Assembly: GCF_900177295.1 (NCBI RefSeq)
Contig: NZ_FWZX01000001.1
Coordinates: 570,631 to 634,630 of the forward strand
Length of the DNA stretch: 64,000 nucleotides
Source of the DNA: Tistlia consotensis USBA 355
GTDB lineage: Bacteria; Pseudomonadota; Alphaproteobacteria; Kiloniellales; DSM-21159
Reading direction: 5' to 3'
Shown here: piece by piece, positions 55,983 through 64,000 of the stretch
Numbering within the stretch: the stretch's first letter is position 1
How the letters are laid out: every line of letters starts with the position of its first letter
The notes under the pieces: generated by a model
The model's input: the letters and a program-made list of their open reading frames with translations, nothing else
The model's database searches: none
What the model was told of the DNA's origin: nothing
Made by a program: the position numbers and the translations under genes

Positions 55983-57911
55983 CTACATCCCGTGGCTGAC
56001 GCGCCGCGAGTTGCCCTGCAGCAGGTTGCGGTAGCGGGCGACGGCCCAGAGCGGGAAGTAGGCGGCGTAGCCGTGGTACTTCAGATAGAAGACCCGCGGG
56101 AAGCCGATGCCGGTCCAGAGCTCCTCGTCCCAGCGCGCGCCGTCGCGCGGCGTGCGCTCCAGGAAGGCGACGCCCTTCGCGACGGCCTCGCTCTCGACCT
56201 CGCCGGCGGCCATCAGGCCGAGCAGCGCCCAGGCAGTCTGCGAGGGCGTCGAGTCGGCCATCTCGCCCTTGCGGTTCTCCCAGTAGGTCGCGCAGGTCTC
56301 GCCCCAGCCGCCGTCGGGCCGCTGCACCGCCTTCAGGAACTCGACGGCGCGGCGCACGTGCGGCGCCTGTGGGTCCTCGCCGACGGCGTTGAAGGCCGAG
56401 AGCGCCGACCAGGTACCGTAGATGTAGTTGACGCCCCAGCGGCCGTAGAAGGAGCCGTCCGGCTCCTGCTCGGACTTCAGGAACGCGACGCCGCGCGCGA
56501 CCACCGGATGGTCGCGGCCGTAGCCGAGCTGCGCCAGCATCGACAGGCAGCGCGCCGTCACGTCGACGGTCGGCGCGTCGAGCAGCGCGCCGTGGTCGGC
56601 GAAGGGGATGTGGTTCAGGTAGGTCTTGTCGTTCTCGGCGTCGAAGGCGCCCCAGCCGCCGTTCTTCGACTGCATGCCGAGGATCCAGCGCTCGGCGCGC
56701 TCGATCGCCTCGCCGTAGCGCTCCGGGTCGGCGCGGTGCATGGCCATGACCACGACCGCGGTGTCGTCGACGTCGGGATAGTAGTCGTTGCGGTACTGGA
56801 ACGCCCAGCCGCCCGGGGCGAGTCCCGGCCGCTGCCAGGTCCAGTCGCCCTCGACGTCCTTGATCTCGCGCTCCAGCAGCCAGTCGAAGGCCTTGGTCAT
56901 GGTCGCGCCTTCGGGGTCGGCGCCGGCCTCCAGCATGGCGTGGGCGGCGAGGCAGGTGTCCCAGATCGGCGACAGGCAGGGCTGGCAGTAGAGCTGGTCC
57001 TCGCCGCGGGTCAGCAGCAGCTTCTTCACCGACCGCTTGGCGATCGCCAGGTCCGGATGGTCCTTCGGGTAGCCCAGCGCGTCGAAGGCCATCACGGCGT
57101 TGGCCATCGCCGGGAAGATGCCGCCCAGGCCGTCCTCGCCGTTGAGCCGCGGCGTGATGAAGTCGACGGCCCTGTCGATCGCCTTCTGGCGCAGGTTCTT
57201 GGGCACCAGCGGCTCGGTCGCGCGCAGCAGGTGGTCGGCGGCGACGAAGGCCCCGCCGAGCAGCTTGCCGGTGGCGTTGTGGATGTAGTGCCGTTCCTGC
57301 TCCGGCGGCGTCGTGAACAGCTCGCGGATGTCGACGCCGCGCGGATTGCGCGCCTTCGGCTTCAGGGCATAGAGGATCAGCAGCGGCGCGATGACGGTGC
57401 GCGACCAGTAGCTGACCTTCGACATGGTGAAGGGCGACCACTCCGGCAGCAGCATGATCTCGATCGGCATCACCGGCACGGCACGCCAGGGCACCTGCTC
57501 GAACAGCGCCAGGGCGATCCGGGTGAAGACGTTGGCGGCGGCCGCGCCGCCGCGCGACAGGATCAGGGCGCGGGCCCGGCGCATGTGCGGCTCGGCCGGA
57601 TCGTCGCCGATCAGCTTCAGGGCGTAGTAGGCCTTCACCGTCGCCGAGATGTCGGCGTAGTGGCCTGGGAACAGCGGCCAGCCGCCGTCGTCGCCCTGGT
57701 TGGCCCTGAGATAGTTGCCGATCCGGCGCTGCTCGTCCTCGTCGATCTCGTCGAGGTAGTGCTGCATCAGCACGTACTCGGCCGGAATCGTGACGTCGGC
57801 CTCGAATTCGAAGACCCAGTGGCCGTCCTCGCGCTGCATCGCGCCGAGCGCCTGGGAGGCGTCGGTGATCAGCGTGTCCAGGCGGTCGAAGAGGGGCGCG
57901 CGGTCCAGCAT
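55983..57911 (-). CDS. shc: Squalene-hopene cyclase
   Basis: 642 residues with an alpha/alpha-barrel and repeated QW motifs (QREDGHWVFEF, QSKNGGWGAFD, QRPDGGWGETC). The catalytic acid motif DVDDTA is at 380-385, the DXDD of the hopene cyclases. It protonates squalene and cyclises it to hopene and hopanol at the membrane surface. It is followed by hpnG and preceded by a gap of about 90 bp and hpnE. Length is typical. Confidence 0.96.
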   Translation of the reverse strand: MLDRAPLFDRLDTLITDASQALGAMQREDGHWVFEFEADVTIPAEYVLMQHYLDEIDEDEQRRIGNYLRANQGDDGGWPLFPGHYADISATVKAYYALKLIGDDPAEPHMRRARALILSRGGAAAANVFTRIALALFEQVPWRAVPVMPIEIMLLPEWSPFTMSKVSYWSRTVIAPLLILYALKPKARNPRGVDIRELFTTPPEQERHYIHNATGKLLGGAFVAADHLLRATEPLVPKNLRQKAIDRAVDFITPRLNGEDGLGGIFPAMANAVMAFDALGYPKDHPDLAIAKRSVKKLLLTRGEDQLYCQPCLSPIWDTCLAAHAMLEAGADPEGATMTKAFDWLLEREIKDVEGDWTWQRPGLAPGGWAFQYRNDYYPDVDDTAVVVMAMHRADPERYGEAIERAERWILGMQSKNGGWGAFDAENDKTYLNHIPFADHGALLDAPTVDVTARCLSMLAQLGYGRDHPVVARGVAFLKSEQEPDGSFYGRWGVNYIYGTWSALSAFNAVGEDPQAPHVRRAVEFLKAVQRPDGGWGETCATYWENRKGEMADSTPSQTAWALLGLMAAGEVESEAVAKGVAFLERTPRDGARWDEELWTGIGFPRVFYLKYHGYAAYFPLWAVARYRNLLQGNSRRVSHGM

Positions 57912-58000
57912 GTTGCAACTGCGTAATAGCGGGTCGGCGCTTGTAAGGAAAGAGCCTTCGGGCGGGATTCCAGGGCATTAGGCCCCGTCTCACGCGCTTG

Positions 58001-59287
58001 TCAAGGTGCCGGAAGCAGGGTTGCAGCGGCTGCACGTCCGGAGCGGATCGCGCCCTCGATGGTTGCCGGCAGGCCGGTGTCGGTCCAGTCGCCGGCCAGC
58101 CGCAGGTTGTCCCAGGCCGTCCGGCAGCCGGGCCGCTTCGCGACCTCGGCCGGCGTCTGCAGGAAGGTCGCGCGCTTCTCCTTGACGATGCGGCCGGCCG
58201 GCGCCGGGGCATCGCCGAGGCCGAGCGCCGCCGCGGTGTCGCGCCAGAGCCGCGGCAGCAGCGCCTCGGCCGGCTGCTCGGCCAGGGCGTCGGCGGCGCT
58301 GACGGTGACGCTGGCGACCGTGGCGCCCTCGGCAGTCCGGCGCAGGAAGACCCAGTCGGCCGTGCCGCCGATCAGGCCGGTCAGCGGCGCCCCGCCGGGC
58401 AGCTGCGCCGGCCCGTCGAGCCGGAAGTGGGCATTGACGATCGCCGAGCTGCCCTGCGGCACCGCCAGGCCGGGCAGCAGGCTCTCGGCGACCGGCGCCG
58501 GCACCGCGAGCACCAGGCTGTCGCCGGGACCGAGCGGGACCGGCCCCTCGGGAAAGTCCAGGCCGGCGACCCGGCCGCCCTGGCGCTCGATCGCCCGCAG
58601 GCGCCGGCCGAAGCCGACCGCGACGCCGCGCTGCCGCAAGGTCGCCAGCGCCGGCTCGACGAAGGACTCGCCGAGCCCCTCGCGGGCGATCAGCGGCCGG
58701 CACCAGCGGCCGCCGCGACCGAAGGTCTCGAGCAGCACCGGCAGCAGCAGGCTGGCGGCCGCGATCTCCGGCTGGGCGTTCAGCGCGGCGACGACCAGCG
58801 GCCGCCAGAGGCGCTCCATCAGCGGCCCGGGCCCGAGCACCGCCATGACCGTCGCCTCGGGCCCTGCGCGCAGCAGGCCGAGCGCCTTGAGGTAGTCGAG
58901 CGGCCGGCTGCCGGGCACCCGGCGTCCCGGGACCAGGATCCACCAGCCCAGGCGGCCGGCGTTCGGTCGCAGCGTCCAGCGCTCGCCGCTGGCGAGGTCG
59001 AGGAAGGGGAAGAGCGGCACCTCGGGCCCGGTCAGGCTGCCGCCGGCGCCGACCTCCTCGAGGTAGCCGAGGGCGGCATGGTTGGCCGCCATCAGCAGGT
59101 GGTTGCCGTTGTCGATGCGGCAGCCCAGCGCCCTGTCGAAGTAGGAGCGGCAGCGCCCGCCGGCCTGGCCGGCGGCCTCGTGCACGACGACGCGGCGCCC
59201 GGCCCGGCTCAGCGCCAGGGCAGCCGCCAGCCCGGCCAGCCCGGCGCCGACGACGTGGACCGTCCCCGCCGCGCCGCCCGGGGCCAT
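58001..59287 (-). CDS. hpnE: Hydroxysqualene dehydroxylase HpnE
   Basis: 428 residues. VHVVGAGLAGLAAALALSRA and EAAGQAGGRCRS give the amine-oxidase-type FAD fold, and the C-terminal LAGDWTDTGLPATIEGAIRS closes the FAD site. HpnE reduces hydroxysqualene to squalene with FADH2. The start overlaps the hpnD stop as ATGA, so hpnD and hpnE are translationally coupled. Confidence 0.93.
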   Translation of the reverse strand: MAPGGAAGTVHVVGAGLAGLAAALALSRAGRRVVVHEAAGQAGGRCRSYFDRALGCRIDNGNHLLMAANHAALGYLEEVGAGGSLTGPEVPLFPFLDLASGERWTLRPNAGRLGWWILVPGRRVPGSRPLDYLKALGLLRAGPEATVMAVLGPGPLMERLWRPLVVAALNAQPEIAAASLLLPVLLETFGRGGRWCRPLIAREGLGESFVEPALATLRQRGVAVGFGRRLRAIERQGGRVAGLDFPEGPVPLGPGDSLVLAVPAPVAESLLPGLAVPQGSSAIVNAHFRLDGPAQLPGGAPLTGLIGGTADWVFLRRTAEGATVASVTVSAADALAEQPAEALLPRLWRDTAAALGLGDAPAPAGRIVKEKRATFLQTPAEVAKRPGCRTAWDNLRLAGDWTDTGLPATIEGAIRSGRAAAATLLPAP

Positions 59288-60162
59288 CAGAAGACCAGGT
59301 GGCGCAGCAGCAGCAGCTTGCGCCATTTCGGCAGCGAGATCCGGCGGCGCGGCTCGCGCCAGCCCTCGGCCTGCATGCGGTGCAGCAGCGGCTCGTAGCT
59401 GGCCATCATCAGGATCGCGGGCTTCAGGCGGCTGCGGTCGCAGCGGTCGATCAGCTTCCGCGCCTCGGCGTAGCGCCCCTGCGCCAGCGCCGCGAGGTCG
59501 CCGCAGACCGCCGGCAGCCGGGGATCGTCGAGCACCGCCTCGGGATCGCGCGAGGCGATGCCGTGGCGCTGCAGCAGCTCGGCCGGCAGGTAGAGCCGGC
59601 CGTCGGCCGCATCCTCGCCGAGGTCGCGCAGGATGTTGGTCAGCTGCAGCGCCTCGCCGAGCACGATCGCCAGCTGCTCGGCCTCGCGCGCGCCCCGGCC
59701 GGAGTCGAGGGCGCCGAAGCAGCGGATCGACAGCAGGCCGACCGCGCCGGCGACGCGCCGGCAGTAGAGCAGCAGCTCGGCCATCGTCGGCGCGACGTTC
59801 TGCTTGTGCAGGTCCATCTCCATGCCGGCGATGAGCGCCTCGAACTCGGCCTTGGGCAGGTCGTAGCGGCGGATCGCCGGCTGCAGCGCGCGGGCGATGG
59901 GATCGCGCGGCGCACCGCCGGCATAGAGCCGGTCGAGCTCCCTGCGCCACTCGTCGAGGCGGGCCTGCTGGACCGCCGGATCGCCCGGCTCGTCGGCGAT
60001 GTCGTCGACGACCCGGCAGAAGGCGTAGACGGCGTACATCGCGCGCCGCCGCTCCTCCGGCAGCGCCCGCATGCCCCAGAAGAAGGAGGTGCCGGACCGG
60101 CGGACCATCGCCTCGGCGTAGGCGGCGGCCGCCTCGGCGCTCATGGTCGCGGCCTCGGTCAT
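59287..60162 (-). CDS. hpnD: Presqualene diphosphate synthase HpnD
   Basis: 291 residues of the trans-isoprenyl (squalene/phytoene synthase) family. The aspartate motifs are YAFCRVVDDIADEPG (about 45-59) and LTNILRDLGEDAADGRLYLP. HpnD joins two farnesyl-PP to presqualene-PP. ATGA overlap with the upstream hpnB-hpnC gene fixes the start; an internal ATG six codons later is possible. Confidence 0.94.
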   Translation of the reverse strand: MTEAATMSAEAAAAYAEAMVRRSGTSFFWGMRALPEERRRAMYAVYAFCRVVDDIADEPGDPAVQQARLDEWRRELDRLYAGGAPRDPIARALQPAIRRYDLPKAEFEALIAGMEMDLHKQNVAPTMAELLLYCRRVAGAVGLLSIRCFGALDSGRGAREAEQLAIVLGEALQLTNILRDLGEDAADGRLYLPAELLQRHGIASRDPEAVLDDPRLPAVCGDLAALAQGRYAEARKLIDRCDRSRLKPAILMMASYEPLLHRMQAEGWREPRRRISLPKWRKLLLLRHLVF

Positions 60163-62225
60163 GCCGTGCGCTCCGTGCCCGCCGGCCGCCGGCCGAGCGT
60201 GCGGCCGATCAGGCAGGCCAGCGCCGCCCCGCCGCCGTGCCAGAGCATCGCCGGCTTCGACAGCTCGACCCGCTCGGCCAGCGGATCGCGCGCCTTGAGC
60301 TCGCGGGTCAGCACCTCGGCGAGCCCGAGGATCGCCGCCGATTCCAGGGCGAGGCGCGTGGAGCGCAGGCGCCAGGGCAGCGGCCGGGCCTCGACCAGCA
60401 GTTCGTCGACGCCGGCCAGGCAGCGGTCGAGCACCCGGCGCAGGCCGGGCCCGGCGCGGGGCGCGTCGAGATCCTCGACGGTCACCGCCTCGCCGGCCAT
60501 CCAGTCGCCGGGCAGGTAGACCCGGTCGAGCGCCCGGTAGTCCTTCTGGCAGTCCTGCAGGTGGTTGATCACCTGCAGCGCGCTGCAGAGGGCGTCCGAG
60601 GCCGGAAAGTCGGACCGGTCCTCCCTGTGCAGGTCGAGCAGGAAGCGGCCGACGGGGTTGGCCGAGTCGGCGCAGTAGCCCATCAGGTCGTCCCAGTCGT
60701 CGTAGCGCAGCTTGACCGCGTCGCGCTTGAAGGCCTCGCAGAGCCGCCGGGCGTGCTCGACCGGCACTCCGGCGGCCTGCAGCGCCGCGCGCGCGCGCAC
60801 CGCGGTCGCGACCTCGGCGCCGTCGAGCCGGCCCTCCAGCGCGGCCTGGAAACGCTCCAGGCGGGCGATCTTGTCCAGGGGCGCGAGCCCGGGGTTGTCG
60901 GCGATGTCGTCGGTCGCCCGGGCAACGGCGTAGTAGGCCATGACCGTCGGCCGCAGCGCCTTCTCGATCAGCAGCGAGCCGACCGGGAAGTTCTCGTCGC
61001 CGGCGCCCTTGCCCGAGGGCGTCTCGAGCCCGCCGCCCGCGTCGTGCCGGGTCTCGGCCGCGGCGGCCTGGTGGCGGCCCTTCCAGGTGCCGCCTCGGCC
61101 CTGCCGGTGGACCAGGCCGGAATCGACGGTCATGGCGGTGTAGAGCAGCGCCGCCAGCGGCAGCACCGGGGCCCAGAGCCAGGGCAGGCCGTAGAGCCGG
61201 AGCGCGGGCAGCAGCGAGGCGGCCATGGCCGCCCAGACCAGGGCGCCGAGCGCCGCGGCCGGGCCGTCGCCGTGCCAGCCGGCGGTCAGCACCAGCAGCG
61301 GCGGCACCAGATAGGTCAGCACCATGCCGACGACCGTGCCGGCCAGGATCAGGGGCGAGCGGCGCAGCTGCTCGTAGGCGCTGCGCCGGACCATGCGCCA
61401 GATCCCGCCGAGGTCGTCGTAGCCGCGCAGGCTGACCGATTCGGGCCCGTGGCCGAGCCACAGGCGCCCCCGGCCGCCGGGCCGGCCGTAGCGGCGCAGG
61501 CGGCGCGCGAGGCTGCAGTCGTCGATCAGCGCGGCGCGGATCGGCGCCAGGCCACCGGCGTTCTCCAGCGCGAGGCGCCGCACCAGCATGCAGCCGCCGG
61601 CCGCGCCGGAGGTCCCGAAGCTGTCGTCGGCGATCCAGGCGAAGGGGAAGAGCTTGGCGAAGAAGTAGACGAAGGGCGGCACCAGCAGCCGCTCCCAGAA
61701 GGTCCGGCAGCGCAGGCGGACCATCAGCGAGACCAGGTCGCGGTCCTCGGCCTCGCCCTTGGCGACCAGGCGGCGCAGCAGGCCGGGCGGGTGGGCGATG
61801 TCGGCATCGGTGAGCCAGAGCCAGGCCGCCTCGGGCGCCGCCTCGCGTGCCGCCAGCAGGCCCTGGTGCTGGGCCCAGAGCTTGCCGGTCCAGCCCGGCG
61901 GCAGGGCGGCCGCGGGCACCACGGTCAGGCGCTCGTCACCGTCTGCGGCCGCCAGCGCCGCCTCGGCGGTGCCGTCGTCGCTGTGGTCGTCGACCAGGAT
62001 CACCCGGAACGGACCGGGGTAGTCCTGGGCCAGCAGGGTCGCCACCGCCTCGCCGACCACCTCGGCCTCGTTGCGCGCCGGCACGACCGCCACGACGGCC
62101 GGCCAGGCGGCCGGTTCGACCGCGCGGCCGAGACGCTCGGAAAGGCGCCAGAAGCCGCCGCGCGCGGTCAGCAGCACACACCAGATCGCGAGGCTCAGCA
62201 AGGCCAGCAGCAGGGCCCAGGACAT
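60159..62225 (-). CDS. hpnC: HpnB glycosyltransferase fused to HpnC hydroxysqualene synthase
   Basis: 688 residues in one uninterrupted frame. Residues 1 to about 385 are HpnB: membrane helix (MSWALLLALLSLAIWCVLLT), GT2 core with VVPARNEAEV, ILVDDHSDDGTA and WLTDADI, then three to four C-terminal helices ending VDSGLVHRQGRGGTWKGR. Residues about 400-688 are HpnC: ETPSGKGAGDENFPVGSLLI, AVARATDDIADNPG, LQVINHLQDCQKDYRALDRV. Between them (384-400) no ATG, GTG or TTG codon exists in frame, so HpnC has no own start. HpnC converts presqualene-PP to hydroxysqualene; HpnB's role is unclear. GGGAG precedes the ATG at 62225. The fusion is unusual. Confidence 0.9.
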   Translation of the reverse strand: MSWALLLALLSLAIWCVLLTARGGFWRLSERLGRAVEPAAWPAVVAVVPARNEAEVVGEAVATLLAQDYPGPFRVILVDDHSDDGTAEAALAAADGDERLTVVPAAALPPGWTGKLWAQHQGLLAAREAAPEAAWLWLTDADIAHPPGLLRRLVAKGEAEDRDLVSLMVRLRCRTFWERLLVPPFVYFFAKLFPFAWIADDSFGTSGAAGGCMLVRRLALENAGGLAPIRAALIDDCSLARRLRRYGRPGGRGRLWLGHGPESVSLRGYDDLGGIWRMVRRSAYEQLRRSPLILAGTVVGMVLTYLVPPLLVLTAGWHGDGPAAALGALVWAAMAASLLPALRLYGLPWLWAPVLPLAALLYTAMTVDSGLVHRQGRGGTWKGRHQAAAAETRHDAGGGLETPSGKGAGDENFPVGSLLIEKALRPTVMAYYAVARATDDIADNPGLAPLDKIARLERFQAALEGRLDGAEVATAVRARAALQAAGVPVEHARRLCEAFKRDAVKLRYDDWDDLMGYCADSANPVGRFLLDLHREDRSDFPASDALCSALQVINHLQDCQKDYRALDRVYLPGDWMAGEAVTVEDLDAPRAGPGLRRVLDRCLAGVDELLVEARPLPWRLRSTRLALESAAILGLAEVLTRELKARDPLAERVELSKPAMLWHGGGAALACLIGRTLGRRPAGTERTA

Positions 62226-62332
62226 CGGGGCTCCCAGTCCAGGATTCGGAAGGCCGGCAAGCCATAGCCGCTGCCGCTGCCGGTGCCAAGCGTGCAGAGC
62301 GGCCCCGATGCCCGGGAGCCGCCCGGGTGGCG

Positions 62333-62941
62333 TCAGGCCGGCGGCCGGCGGCCTTCGGAGCCGCCGCCGCCCGGGCCGCCGCCCGGGCCGCCGAGCGCGT
62401 CGCGCAGCGCGTCGAGGCACCGGGCGAAGACGCGCGGATCGTCGAGCGCGCGCGCCAGCACGATGGCGCCCTGGATGCCGGCGACCGCGCCCTCGGCGAG
62501 GCGCCGCGCCTCCGCGACCTCATGGCCCTCGCGCGTCAGGGCGGTGGCCAGCGCCTTGATCCAGCGCGAGAAGTAGCCGCGCACCGGCTCCGCGAAGCGG
62601 TCGCGCGCGTCGCCGAGGGCGAAGGCGCCGACCAGGCAGACGCGCCGGCCCGAGCGGAAATAGGCCTCGACGCCGTCGAACATCGCCGCGATGCCGGCCG
62701 CCGGCGGCTGGGCACTGCGCAGCGGCGCGAAGATCTCGCGCTCGAACCAGCCGTCGATCTCGGCCAGCACGGCCGCGGCCATCTCCTGCTTCCCGCCCGG
62801 GAAGAAGTGATAGAGGCTGCCCTTGCCGAGCCCGGTCGCCTCGCCGATCAGCGTCAGGCTGGCGCCCTCGTAGCCGTGCTCTCGGAACACCTCGGCGAGC
62901 GCCGGCAGGGTGTCGGAGCGCTCGGCGACCGTGCGCGCCAT
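62333..62941 (-). CDS. TetR-family transcriptional regulator
   Basis: 202 residues. The N-terminal HTH is LAEVFREHGYEGASLTLIGE followed by ATGLGKGSLYHFFPGGKQEM, the classical TetR recognition region. The C-terminal ligand domain (FEREIFAPLRSAQPP onward) and a Gly-rich tail follow. It starts 3 bp after the DUF1348 gene and should share its promoter and operators, hence autoregulated. The ligand is unknown. Confidence 0.88.
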   Translation of the reverse strand: MARTVAERSDTLPALAEVFREHGYEGASLTLIGEATGLGKGSLYHFFPGGKQEMAAAVLAEIDGWFEREIFAPLRSAQPPAAGIAAMFDGVEAYFRSGRRVCLVGAFALGDARDRFAEPVRGYFSRWIKALATALTREGHEVAEARRLAEGAVAGIQGAIVLARALDDPRVFARCLDALRDALGGPGGGPGGGGSEGRRPPA

Positions 62942-62944
62942 ACC

Positions 62945-63412
62945 CTAGAGACCGAGCTCCGTCAGGCCCGGATGGCCGGCCGGCCGGGGCCCGAGCGGCC
63001 AGTGGAACAGCCGCTCGGCTTCGGCCAGCGGCCGGTCGTTGATGCTGGCCTCGCGCCGGCGCATCAGGCCGGCCGCGTCGAATTCCCACAGCTCGTTGCC
63101 GTGGCTGCGGAACCACTGGCCGGAGTCGTCGTGCCACTCGTAGACGAAGCGCACGGCGATGCGGTCGTCGTGCTGCGCCCAGAGCTCCTTGATCAGGCGG
63201 TAGTCCAGCTCGCGCGCCCACTTGCGGGTCAGGAAGGCGACGATCGCCGGCCGGCCCGAGAAGAACTCGGCGCGGTTCCGCCAGCGGCTGTCCTCGCTGT
63301 AGGCGAGCGAGACGCGCTCCGGGTCGCGCGAGTTCCAGGCATCCTCCGCCAGGCGCGTCTTCTGGGCGGCGGTCTCGGGCGAATAGGGCGGCAGCGGCGG
63401 ACGGCTCGACAT
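62945..63412 (-). CDS. DUF1348 family protein (SnoaL/NTF2-like)
   Basis: 155 residues: [57 protein letters not shown] and [20 protein letters not shown], which is the clear pattern of DUF1348. The fold is a cone-shaped NTF2-like dimer; the biochemical role is unknown, often linked to reactive electrophile response operons with TetR repressors. An ATG with an AGGAG-like site fixes the start. Confidence 0.88.
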   Translation of the reverse strand: MSSRPPLPPYSPETAAQKTRLAEDAWNSRDPERVSLAYSEDSRWRNRAEFFSGRPAIVAFLTRKWARELDYRLIKELWAQHDDRIAVRFVYEWHDDSGQWFRSHGNELWEFDAAGLMRRREASINDRPLAEAERLFHWPLGPRPAGHPGLTELGL

Positions 63413-63433
63413 GGCGGACTCCTGTGCGTCTGT

Positions 63434-63462
63434 ACCGAATGGATAATATTTGACCGATTGGT
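63434..63462. promoter_or_regulatory. Two tandem imperfect operators upstream of DUF1348-tetR
   Basis: ACCGAATGGA (63434-63443) and ACCGATTGGT (63453-63462) each resemble the palindrome ACCGATCGGT, one or two mismatches away, and sit 19 bp apart around ataatattt, an AT-rich -10-like stretch. This is the pattern of TetR-type (NemR-like) operators, and they probably bind the adjacent TetR. Confidence 0.6.
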
Positions 63463-63525
63463 ACAACAAGGGCCGAAAGAGGTCAAGGGCGCCCGGTCGC
63501 CTCGGAGCGCTCGGCAGATCCGCGC

Positions 63526-64000
63526 CTAGTCGTCCGTCTCGGGGTCGGGCAGGTCCTGGGTGCGCCGGCGGGCGCGTGAGCGCCGCTTCGGGCGGTCGGA
63601 CAGGTCCTCGCCGTCGGCCTCGCCCTCCTCGTCGTCGACAGCCTCGGGCGCCAGCGGCGCGGCCTCGCGCACCAGGTGGAGCGGCGGCGCCGAACCGTCC
63701 TTGTCGACGCCGAAGTAGATGGTCTGGTGCGGGAAGGGGATCTCGATGCCCTTCTCGTCGAAGGCCTTCTTGATGCGCTTGTTGTAGGCGCGCTTGACCG
63801 ACCACTGCATCAGCGGCGTGGTCTTCAGGCGGACGCGCACGACGATCGCCGAATCGCCGAAGGAGTCGAGGCCGAGCACCTCCAGGTCGTCGACGATGAC
63901 GCCCTTGAACTCCTCGTCCTGGCGCAGCTCGGCAGCGACCTCCTTGAGCACGGCGATCACCTCGTCGACGTCCTCGCGGTAGGCGACGCCCATGTCGATC
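63526..64000 (-). CDS. MscS-type mechanosensitive channel, C-terminal part (cut by the window edge)
   Basis: The last 158 or so residues are visible: the cytoplasmic beta/alpha domain with [40 protein letters not shown] and [18 protein letters not shown], which is the conserved MscS C-terminal signature. A charged tail ([12 protein letters not shown]) follows. The pore region lies beyond 64000. It relieves osmotic pressure in the inner membrane. Confidence 0.9.
   Translation of the reverse strand, partial: IDMGVAYREDVDEVIAVLKEVAAELRQDEEFKGVIVDDLEVLGLDSFGDSAIVVRVRLKTTPLMQWSVKRAYNKRIKKAFDEKGIEIPFPHQTIYFGVDKDGSAPPLHLVREAAPLAPEAVDDEEGEADGEDLSDRPKRRSRARRRTQDLPDPETDD

Overview
This is a very GC-rich chromosomal segment from an alphaproteobacterium, most likely of the order Rhodospirillales; the genus cannot be fixed from the sequence. 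The support is the alphaproteobacterial order rnd-lptC-lptA-lptB-rpoN-hpf-ptsN, an Hsp20/DUF1150 pair, a hopanoid cluster of the hpn type, and a cobalamin cluster with early cobalt insertion. No rRNA, tRNA, IS element, prophage or CRISPR array was seen.

Layout. 1-7546 (-): a giant modular RTX/beta-helix surface protein with a LapA-like N-terminus and a PAAG dialanine site. Its reading frame is broken by one in-frame amber codon at 2516-2518 and then stays open to the left window edge. 8012-8865 (-): a small hydrophilic protein and a MarR regulator. 8955-14092 (+): a homogentisate-type aromatic catabolic operon (cupin dioxygenase, fumarylacetoacetate-hydrolase family, MBL-fold protein, FAD monooxygenase, DUF2783), with a perfect palindromic operator between it and marR. 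14217-17043 (+): a small secreted Cys protein, a PstS-like periplasmic binding protein and a membrane histidine kinase. 17048-27901: cobalamin biosynthesis. cobB, cobA, cobM, a cbiG-cobJ fusion, cobI, cobL, an uncharacterised gene and cbiX lie on the minus strand; cbiD and cobK on the plus strand. A cobalamin riboswitch-like leader precedes cbiX.

28465-29240 (+): Hsp20 and DUF1150 behind a sigma-32-type promoter. 29361-35458 (-): ptsN, hpf, rpoN, lptB, lptA, lptC and rnd, read in the reverse order. 35645-37493: an NDUFA9-like reductase (+) and uppP (-). 37836-44563 (+): gltD and gltB with an exported protein of unknown function between them. 44650-47812 (+): a methyltransferase-like protein, a B12-binding radical SAM protein and a GST. 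47849-49574: a TPR protein (-) and a YeeZ-like SDR protein (+).

49575-62225: the hopanoid cluster. hpnM (-) diverges from hpnN-hpnA and hpnH (+). The other strand carries an hpnB-hpnC fusion, then hpnD, hpnE, shc and hpnG (-). These should take farnesyl-PP through presqualene-PP and hydroxysqualene to squalene, cyclise it to hopene, add and remove the adenosyl side-chain precursor (HpnH, HpnG), and traffic hopanoids to the outer membrane (HpnN, HpnM). 62333-64000 (-): tetR, a DUF1348 protein and the C-terminus of an MscS-type channel cut by the window edge.

The most unusual points are the amber-interrupted adhesin with a perfect 95-bp internal duplication, the apparently genuine HpnB-HpnC fusion, an uncharacterised gene translationally coupled into the cobalamin operon, an MBL-fold enzyme lacking half of the usual metal ligands, and an orphan kinase paired with a solute-binding protein.
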